NCBI GenBank assembly: GCA_030621975.1 | Contig: JAUXGQ010000135.1 | Span: 1 to 5,889 of the forward strand | Reading direction: 5' to 3' | Origin: Gammaproteobacteria bacterium | Lineage (GTDB): Bacteria > Pseudomonadota > Gammaproteobacteria > Chromatiales > Chromatiaceae | Length of the DNA: 5,889 bases | Part shown: positions 1-4,966 of the stretch, in pieces | Layout: each line of letters opens with the position of its first letter | Numbering within the stretch: position 1 is the stretch's first letter | Translations under genes and position numbers: made by a program | Notes under the pieces: generated by a model | Seen by the model: the letters and a program-made list of their open reading frames with translations, nothing else | Told to the model about the DNA's origin: nothing | The model's database searches: none

Positions 1-137
1 CGGTGGTCACGGACGGCAAGGTCATCACCTCGCGAGGTCCGGGGACTGCCATGGATTTTGCCCTGGAGCTGATCGAACGGCTCGTCGGCAAGGCCAAACG
101 CGATCAGGTGGAGACGGCTTTGGTGCGTGAGCGCTGA
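1..137 (+). CDS. DJ-1/PfpI family protein, YajL-like (C-terminal end only)
   Basis: Reading from base 3 gives 44 codons ending at TGA 135-137; the 5' part lies outside the window. The peptide contains ITSRGPGTAMDFALELIERL, then VGKAKRDQVETALV. This is the typical C-terminal end of DJ-1/PfpI proteins of the YajL (ThiJ) type: a strand with an (I/V)TS(Q/R)GPGTA turn, then a long amphipathic helix with the GK.K...V...LV pattern. Members are small cytoplasmic proteins linked to oxidative and carbonyl stress protection. The nucleophilic cysteine lies in the missing part, so activity cannot be judged. Only 27 nt separate its stop from gspE, with no terminator-like hairpin, so it could be co-transcribed with the secretion genes or could carry their promoter. 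Family assignment is fairly secure from the motif; the specific ortholog is not. Confidence 0.82.
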   Translation, partial: VVTDGKVITSRGPGTAMDFALELIERLVGKAKRDQVETALVRER

Positions 138-153
138 GCACAAGACTACGAGT

Positions 154-157
154 AGGA
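154..157 (+). promoter_or_regulatory. Shine-Dalgarno site of gspE
   Basis: AGGA lies 7 nt before the ATG at 165. An in-frame TAA at 159-161 rules out any upstream start in this frame, so the gspE start is well defined. Confidence 0.6.
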
Positions 158-164
158 CTAAGAA

Positions 165-1922
165 ATGGAAGTGCAGGAGCAAGCAGCCCAAGACGATTCC
201 GATCATCCATCCGTGGCGCCGCATCCGTCCCGCGACGCGGTGATCGAAGGGGTTGGTGAATTTCTGGTCCGCAACGGCAAACTCAGCGAGCATGACTTTG
301 TACGCATCCGCAGGGTAGCCGCCGGTGCTGACGAACCCTTCGCCGCCATGGCACTCAAGCTGGGCTTGGTATCGGAACGGGACCTGGCCGAGGGATTCGC
401 TTTCGTGTTGGACGTTCCCATGACTCGGGCTGACGATTACCCGGATGTGTCCCTGTTCGAGGACGCGCTGTCCCTGCGGTTTCTGAAAGAGGCCCAGGTG
501 GTGCCGGTGGCCATGGAAGAAGACCGGCTGCGCCTCGCCATGGCCGATCCCTCGGACCGTTTCCCATCGGACGCGGTGGAACTGGCCTGCGACGTCCTCG
601 TATCACCCTGTGTGGGCCTGCCGTCCGACATCGAGAAGGCCGTCGAGCGTCTCTACGGCGCGGGACGCAGCGCCATGGGGGAGATCGTCGACAGCCTGGG
701 TGCGGATGATGAGGATGCCGAGGCCGACATCGAGCACCTCAAAGATCTGGCCAGCGAGGCGCCGGTTATCCGGCTGGTCAACCTCATAGTGCAGCGCGCC
801 GTGGAGCTGCGCGCCTCGGATATTCACATCGAACCGTTCGAAGACAGCCTGACCGTGCGCTACCGGGTGGACGGCGTCCTTCAGGACGTGGAAGCGCCGC
901 CGGCGGGATCCACCGCGGCGGTCATCTCCCGCATCAAGATCATGGCCAACCTGAATATCGCCGAGCGACGCAAACCGCAGGACGGGCGCATTGCGGTGCG
1001 GGTACAGGGCAAGGAGCTTGATCTGCGCGTGTCAACCGTACCGACCCTGTTCGGTGAAAGCGTCGTCATCCGGCTGCTGGACAAAGAGAGTGTAAAATTC
1101 GATTTCGAGGCCCTGGGTTTCGACGGCCAGCCCGAGCAGCGACTGCTGAGCGCACTGGACATGCCGCACGGCATCGTGCTGGTCACCGGCCCCACCGGCA
1201 GCGGCAAGAGCACCACGCTCTACACCGCCCTGCACCGGCTCAACACACCGGAGCGCAAGATCATCACGGTGGAGGATCCCGTGGAGTACCAGCTGTCAGG
1301 CGTCAATCAGATCCACGTGCGCTCTGAGGTCGGCCTTACCTTCGCGGGTGCGTTGCGGGCCATCGTCAGGCAGGACCCGGATGTGATCATGGTGGGCGAG
1401 ATGCGAGACGTGGAAACCGCCCGTATCGCCGTCCAGTCGGCGCTCACCGGCCACCTGGTGTTGTCCACCCTGCATACCAATGATGCGGTCGGCGGCGTAA
1501 CCCGGTTGCTGGATATGGGGGTGGAGGATTATCTGATCACTTCGACCGTAAACGGGATTCTGGGGCAACGGCTGGTGCGCCGCCTGTGCACCGCATGCCG
1601 GGAGTCGTATCGGGTGTTGCCCGAGATGGCCGCGGAATTGAAACTCAGGTGCTACTGCCCGGATGGCGACATCACGCTGTATCGCGCCAAGGGCTGTTCG
1701 GAATGTGTTGGCACCGGCTATCGGGGCCGACTGGTTCTTTCGGAAGTACTGCTTATGAGCGACCCCTTGCGGCAGTTGGTGATGCGCCATGCCAACGCCA
1801 GCGAACTATTGAAAGGGGCAGTGGAGGAGGGCATGGAGACCATGTATCAGGACGGGCTGCGCAAGGCGGTACTCGGGCTGACGACCGTGGAGGAAGTGAT
1901 CCGCGTGGCCGAGAAAGCCTGA
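165..1922 (+). CDS. gspE: Type II secretion system ATPase GspE
   Basis: 585-residue cytoplasmic ATPase that powers pseudopilus assembly by docking on GspF and GspL. The N-terminal third (about residues 25-175) is the GspE/MshEN-type domain that binds GspL in known systems. The catalytic core follows. The Asp box RASDIHIEPFE starts at R216, and RRKPQDGRI follows at about 268. Walker A GPTGSGKST spans 342-350 (Lys348), Walker B is DPDVIMVGEMRD with Glu412, and the His box TGHLVLSTLHTND includes His430 and His437. A zinc arm has CxxC pairs at Cys475/478 and Cys511/514, a hallmark of GspE-type ATPases. An additional CYC (Cys496/498) lies inside the arm. Length is slightly above the usual 500-570 because of the N-terminal extension. 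All motifs expected for an active enzyme are present. PilB is excluded because the gene lies directly with gspF and gspH-K. ATG 165 is forced by an in-frame TAA at 159-161. Confidence 0.96.
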   Translation: MEVQEQAAQDDSDHPSVAPHPSRDAVIEGVGEFLVRNGKLSEHDFVRIRRVAAGADEPFAAMALKLGLVSERDLAEGFAFVLDVPMTRADDYPDVSLFEDALSLRFLKEAQVVPVAMEEDRLRLAMADPSDRFPSDAVELACDVLVSPCVGLPSDIEKAVERLYGAGRSAMGEIVDSLGADDEDAEADIEHLKDLASEAPVIRLVNLIVQRAVELRASDIHIEPFEDSLTVRYRVDGVLQDVEAPPAGSTAAVISRIKIMANLNIAERRKPQDGRIAVRVQGKELDLRVSTVPTLFGESVVIRLLDKESVKFDFEALGFDGQPEQRLLSALDMPHGIVLVTGPTGSGKSTTLYTALHRLNTPERKIITVEDPVEYQLSGVNQIHVRSEVGLTFAGALRAIVRQDPDVIMVGEMRDVETARIAVQSALTGHLVLSTLHTNDAVGGVTRLLDMGVEDYLITSTVNGILGQRLVRRLCTACRESYRVLPEMAAELKLRCYCPDGDITLYRAKGCSECVGTGYRGRLVLSEVLLMSDPLRQLVMRHANASELLKGAVEEGMETMYQDGLRKAVLGLTTVEEVIRVAEKA

Positions 1923-3142
1923 TGCCAAGGTTCACCTACAAGGCCGTGACGCCGGCCGGGGAAGTACAGGAAGGCGAGCTGGAGGCAGCGGACGAACAGA
2001 CCGTGATCCGCAAGCTCCAGGGCGACGGCCTGATCCCGGTCAAGACCCGGTCGGTGAGCGGCAAAGGGCTGGGTCTGGAGCTTGGATTCGGCAGGGGGCG
2101 CGGCAAGCGAGTCAGTCAGCAGCAGATCGCCTTGCTGACACAGGAACTGGCCACCCTGCTCGAGGCCGGTCTCACGCTGGATCATTCGTTCAAGGTGCTG
2201 CTGGACCTCGCCGACGATCCGAGGTTGGTGAAGCTGCTGTCGGAGCTGCAGGAGCACGTGCGTGGTGGCGACACCTTCTCCGAGGCGCTGGAGGCGCAAC
2301 AGGGCTTATTCCCCAGCCTGTATATCAACATGGTGCGCGCCGGCGAGGCGAGCGGCGCCATGCAGGCGGTGTTGTCCCGGTTGGCCGACTATATGGAGCG
2401 GTCCGCCGAGTTGAGAGACACCGTAAAATCGGCGCTCGTCTACCCCACAATCTTGCTGCTGGTGGCCGGCCTGTCCGTGATCCTGTTGCTGGTTTTCGTG
2501 GTCCCTCAGTTTGCCCAGATGTTCGACGACATGGGTGAGGCCCTGCCCCTGGCTACCCGGATCGTAATCGGGCTGGGTGATCTGTTCCGGGATTACTGGT
2601 GGGCTCTGCTGGGTGGCATACTCGGGCTGGTTTCGCTGTTGCGCAACCAGCTTGCCAAGCCCGAGGTCAGATATCGCTGGGACAAGCGCGTGTTGCGTAT
2701 GCCTTTGATCGGCGATCTGGTGGCGAAGGTGGAAACCGCCCGTTTCAGCCGTACCCTGTCGACCCTGGTCCATAATGGGGTGACGCTGCTGGCGGCGCTG
2801 TCGCTGGTAAAAGACGTCCTCTCGAATAAGATTATCGCCGAAGCGATCGCGGCCGCGGCGGAGGAGCTGAAACACGGCCGGGGACTGGCGGAAACCTTGA
2901 TGGAGCAGGGGGTGCTGCCCAGGCTGGCGATCCAGATGATCAAGGTCGGGGAGGAAACCGGAAAGCTCGAGCCGATGCTGGAAAAGGTGGCGAACATGTA
3001 CGACCGGGAGGTCAAATCCGCGGTGCAGCGCATGTTGAGCCTGCTGGAGCCGCTGCTGATCGTCGGCCTCGGGGTGGTCGTTGCGGGTATCATCATGTCC
3101 ATCCTGGTGGCGATCATGAGCGTCAACCAGCTGGCGTTCTGA
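1922..3142 (+). CDS. gspF: Type II secretion system inner-membrane platform protein GspF
   Basis: 406-residue polytopic inner-membrane protein, the platform on which GspE acts to add pseudopilins. It opens with MPRFTYKAVTPAGEVQEGEL, the standard GspF N-terminus. Two copies of the T2SSF domain are visible as an internal repeat: LLEAGLTL (79-86) with MVRAGE (137-142), and LVHNGVTL (282-289) with MIKVGE (339-344). Hydrophobic segments lie at about 175-194, 226-240 and 377-399, matching the three-helix topology of the family, and the length is typical. The ATG shares its A with the gspE stop (TGATG), so translation is probably coupled; only a weak GAG (1911-1913) serves as ribosome site. The reading frame stays open upstream to about 1586 inside gspE, but that extension is a shadow without GspF similarity. 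There are no frameshifts or missing parts. Confidence 0.96.
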   Translation: MPRFTYKAVTPAGEVQEGELEAADEQTVIRKLQGDGLIPVKTRSVSGKGLGLELGFGRGRGKRVSQQQIALLTQELATLLEAGLTLDHSFKVLLDLADDPRLVKLLSELQEHVRGGDTFSEALEAQQGLFPSLYINMVRAGEASGAMQAVLSRLADYMERSAELRDTVKSALVYPTILLLVAGLSVILLLVFVVPQFAQMFDDMGEALPLATRIVIGLGDLFRDYWWALLGGILGLVSLLRNQLAKPEVRYRWDKRVLRMPLIGDLVAKVETARFSRTLSTLVHNGVTLLAALSLVKDVLSNKIIAEAIAAAAEELKHGRGLAETLMEQGVLPRLAIQMIKVGEETGKLEPMLEKVANMYDREVKSAVQRMLSLLEPLLIVGLGVVVAGIIMSILVAIMSVNQLAF

Positions 3143-3148
3143 CAGAGC

Positions 3149-3166
3149 CCCGGTGAGAATTCCGGG
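3149..3166 (+). other. Short GC hairpin at the gspF/gspH junction
   Basis: CCCGG (3149-3153) can pair with CCGGG (3162-3166) around an 8-nt loop. The candidate GTG start of gspH (3153) sits at the stem edge. Five base pairs is short and may be chance in GC-rich DNA. There is no T-run, so it is not a terminator. Confidence 0.2.
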
Positions 3167-3644
3167 CCCGATACGGATGGCAAGAAATCTCACGCCTCCA
3201 AGTCATAGGTCGCAGGGGGGGTTTACACTCCTGGAGTTGCTGGTTGTGCTCGTCATCGCCGGCCTGATTCTGACCGTCACGCCGCCGCTGTTCTCGCGGG
3301 CGATGCCCGGTACCCAGCTCAAGGGGGCGGCGCGCCAGATCACATCCGCACTGAAGTTCGCGCGCAGCCACGCCGTGGTGACCCAGCAGGAAGCCCAGTT
3401 CAGGCTGGATGTGGAACAGCGATTTTTCGAGGTCAGTGGCCGCAACAAACAGATCAGCCTTCCGGAAGACCTGGAATACCGTCTGTTCACCGCCCGGGCG
3501 GAACAGATCAATGACAGCGTGGGGGCCGTGCGTTTCTATCCGGATGGCAGCTCCACCGGTGGTCGCATCACCCTGGCCTACGGTGATCGAGAATATCATG
3601 TGAACATTGACTGGCTGACCGGTCACGTGAAGATTCTGGAGTAG
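3153..3644 (+). CDS. gspH: Type II secretion minor pseudopilin GspH
   Basis: 163 residues from GTG 3153, or 155 from ATG 3177. A basic leader ends in QGG, followed by FTLLELLVVLVIAGLILTV: the prepilin peptidase site G|F with Glu at +5 (Glu28 from the GTG start) and the hydrophobic helix that anchors and packs the pseudopilin. The body carries GspH signatures: ITSALKFARSHAVVTQQ after the helix, RFYPDGSSTGGRI (Pro130 onward), and near the C-terminus DWLTGHV (153-159). This minor pseudopilin sits below the GspI-J-K tip. It is not GspG: the YRLDNGxYPTTEQGL-type major-pseudopilin region is absent. GTG 3153 lies 10 nt after the gspF stop behind a weak AGAG (3144-3147); ATG 3177 has no evident ribosome site. 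The start is therefore uncertain, but both give the same mature protein. Confidence 0.92.
   Translation: MRIPGPIRMARNLTPPSHRSQGGFTLLELLVVLVIAGLILTVTPPLFSRAMPGTQLKGAARQITSALKFARSHAVVTQQEAQFRLDVEQRFFEVSGRNKQISLPEDLEYRLFTARAEQINDSVGAVRFYPDGSSTGGRITLAYGDREYHVNIDWLTGHVKILE
3638..3641 (+). promoter_or_regulatory. Candidate ribosome site for an alternative TTG start of gspI
   Basis: GGAG, overlapping the end of gspH, lies 6 nt before TTG 3648, which opens as MKKL in the gspI frame. It is the best-looking Shine-Dalgarno at this junction, but using it would give GspI an unusually long 39-residue leader. Confidence 0.3.
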
Positions 3645-3649
3645 AAGTT

Positions 3650-3676
3650 GAAAAAACTCGATATGTGCGTTTTTTC
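3650..3676 (+). repeat. AT-rich perfect inverted repeat between gspH and gspI
   Basis: GAAAAAAC (3650-3657) and GTTTTTTC (3669-3676) are perfect 8-nt complements around an 11-nt loop. The patch is markedly more AT-rich than the surrounding operon. If gspI starts at ATG 3708, it lies in a 63-nt spacer. If gspI starts at TTG 3648, the stem would hold the first codons. It is not a classical terminator because the stem is A-T pairs rather than G-C followed by a T-run. Confidence 0.45.
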
Positions 3677-3707
3677 CGGTTCGCCTGGTGAGAGAAGTGC
3701 GACAGGG

Positions 3708-4136
3708 ATGTCGCGTTTACGGACCCAACGACGGAAATCCGGGCGGGTCCCCAGGCAGTCTGGTTTTTCCCTGCTCGAGGTCCTGGTTGCCTTTTCGATC
3801 CTGGCCCTGGCCCTCGGTGTGCTGTTGCAGGCCTTTTCCACCGGCGTACGGGGGGTCACCCAAAGCGGGCTGTACAGCAGGGCGATGCTGCTTGCCGAAT
3901 CCAAACTCGCGCAGGCCGGACGGGATGAGGTGCTGTATGAGGGCGAGCATAGCGGGGAATTCGATGACATCTTCCGCTGGCGTGTCTCGCTGATCCCTTA
4001 CGAGTCTGAGGATTTGGACCCGCGCAAACTGAGTCTCGATCCGGTTGCCGTAACAGTCGAGGTCGAATGGGACGAAGGTGACCGAACCCCCCGCATCGCT
4101 CTGACCGGCCTGCGCCTGTTGCCCGGCAATCGCTGA
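3708..4136 (+). CDS. gspI: Type II secretion minor pseudopilin GspI
   Basis: 142 residues from ATG 3708. A strongly basic leader, MSRLRTQRRKSGRVPRQSG, precedes the processing site G|FSLLEVLVAF with Glu at +5 (Glu24), then a helix ending ALGVLLQAFSTG. The mature part of 123 residues matches the family size. It shows the GspI layout of AMLLAESKLAQ in the helix continuation, a FRWRVSLIPYE strand, and a C-terminal VEVEWDEGDRTPRIALTGL. GspI is the core of the GspI-GspJ-GspK tip complex of the pseudopilus. The frame is open back to TTG 3648 (GGAG 6 nt ahead) and ATG 3663. I prefer 3708 because it gives an ordinary leader length, the 3648-3707 stretch is AT-rich with an inverted repeat, and a purine-rich GAGAGAAG (3690-3697) precedes it. 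The start remains the weakest part of the call. Confidence 0.9.
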   Translation: MSRLRTQRRKSGRVPRQSGFSLLEVLVAFSILALALGVLLQAFSTGVRGVTQSGLYSRAMLLAESKLAQAGRDEVLYEGEHSGEFDDIFRWRVSLIPYESEDLDPRKLSLDPVAVTVEVEWDEGDRTPRIALTGLRLLPGNR

Positions 4137-4147
4137 GACCCGGTACG

Positions 4148-4966
4148 GTGAATCCTCAATCGTCGCGAATAACCCTGAAGACTATCGCCGCCAGGCGGGA
4201 ATTCACGAAAGAAGCCGGTTGGCAGGGCGGTTTCACGTTGATAGAGCTGTTGATCGCAATGACCCTGGTCGGTCTGATGCTGGTGCTGATTTTCAGTGGC
4301 CTGCGTCTTGGAGCAAAAAGCTGGGATGCCGCGGAACTGCGCGCCACCGAGTCGGGCGATCAGCGTCTGATCGGGACCTTTCTGCAACGCTCCCTGAAAG
4401 AGATGAAGGCGGTATATCTGCCCGGGGAGCAAAACGATAAGCATGTTGCCTTCAGCGGGGGCAGGAACGCGCTGGAATTCGTCGGCCCCATGCCGAAGCG
4501 TCTTGGCCCGGGCGGCGCCTATATCCTGCGAATAGAGGCGCCCGAGGCCGGCAAAAGCCGCAACCTGGTCCTGCGTCGCTGGTTGTATCACCCGGAAGTG
4601 CTGGAGGGACTGGCGGCCGTCCCCGATTGGAAGCCCCTCCATGAACGGGTGGGCGAGCCGAGGCCCCTGTCCGATGATGACGACCGGTGGAACCGGGCGC
4701 TCTACGGCGAGCACATCCTGATCGAAGGTATTGAAGCGCTGGAGGTTGAGTATTACGGAACCACCGAAGGCGCCGCCGATCCCGAATGGCATCAGGAATG
4801 GAACGAAGCCGCCGCCATGCCCACGCTGGTCAGACTGCGGGTGTACGGGGATCGAGGCGAGTGGCCGCCCCTGCTGGCCGCGTTGCCGGCCTTATCCGAC
4901 GACACCGGATCAGGCAATACCGGTGGCCGGACTCCGGTGAACAGAAGGGGCAGAAGGGGCAGATGA
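4148..4966 (+). CDS. gspJ: Type II secretion minor pseudopilin GspJ
   Basis: 272 residues from GTG 4148, the only ATG, GTG or TTG in this frame before the processing site, giving a 28-residue leader ending GWQGG. Cleavage at G|FTLIELLIAMTLVG leaves Phe29 as +1 and Glu33 as +5. GspJ features follow: LRLGAKSWDAAELRATESGD after the helix, a central LRRWLYHPEV, then IEALEVEYYG with WHQEWNEAAAMPTLVRLRVY, the usual last strands of the fold. GspJ joins GspI and GspK in the tip complex. It is somewhat longer than typical family members. The last 30 or so residues, after the WPPLLAALPAL segment, are low-complexity and end RRGRRGR, outside the expected fold. The start is 11 nt after the gspI stop, with a weak GAGA (4135-4138) as ribosome site. 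Confidence 0.93.
   Translation: MNPQSSRITLKTIAARREFTKEAGWQGGFTLIELLIAMTLVGLMLVLIFSGLRLGAKSWDAAELRATESGDQRLIGTFLQRSLKEMKAVYLPGEQNDKHVAFSGGRNALEFVGPMPKRLGPGGAYILRIEAPEAGKSRNLVLRRWLYHPEVLEGLAAVPDWKPLHERVGEPRPLSDDDDRWNRALYGEHILIEGIEALEVEYYGTTEGAADPEWHQEWNEAAAMPTLVRLRVYGDRGEWPPLLAALPALSDDTGSGNTGGRTPVNRRGRRGR
4886..4930 (+). other. Possible stem-loop in the 3' end of gspJ, ahead of gspK
   Basis: CCGGCC (4886-4891) can pair with GGCCGG (4925-4930), enclosing ATCCG (4894-4898) with CGGAT (4906-4910) around a 7-nt loop. It ends 32 nt before the gspK start, in the part of gspJ coding the low-complexity tail. The inner region is asymmetric, so stability is doubtful; GC-rich DNA makes such pairings by chance. 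Confidence 0.22.
4942..4963 (+). repeat. Tandem 9-nt repeat carrying a duplicated gspK ribosome site
   Basis: CAGAAGGGG occurs twice in direct tandem (4942-4950, 4951-4959), followed by a partial CAGA. Each copy holds an AAGGGG Shine-Dalgarno-like core. The second is 3 nt from ATG 4963 and 6 nt from ATG 4966. Being 9 nt long, each copy adds one Arg-Arg-Gly to the GspJ tail without shifting frame. Confidence 0.7.

Noticed and set aside
138..164. Promoter for the gsp operon in the yajL-like/gspE gap
   Set aside because: Only 27 nt, with no recognisable -35/-10 pair; a promoter inside the upstream gene cannot be judged from here.
1586..1921. Upstream extension of the gspF reading frame inside gspE
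   Set aside because: The translated extension is compositionally odd and overlaps conserved GspE residues, whereas ATG 1922 gives the standard GspF N-terminus and length.
2306..3193. 295-codon open frame on the - strand opposite gspF
   Set aside because: It is rich in Gln, His and Arg, matches no family, and lies antisense to a fully conserved gspF. It is a GC-bias shadow.
3998..4792. 264-codon open frame on the - strand opposite gspI and gspJ
   Set aside because: It crosses two well-supported genes, has no recognisable domain and no ribosome site; explained by GC-rich codon use.
4786..4962. Upstream extension of the gspK reading frame inside gspJ
   Set aside because: It would put about 59 extra residues before a normal short prepilin leader; the ATGs at 4963/4966 have a good ribosome site.
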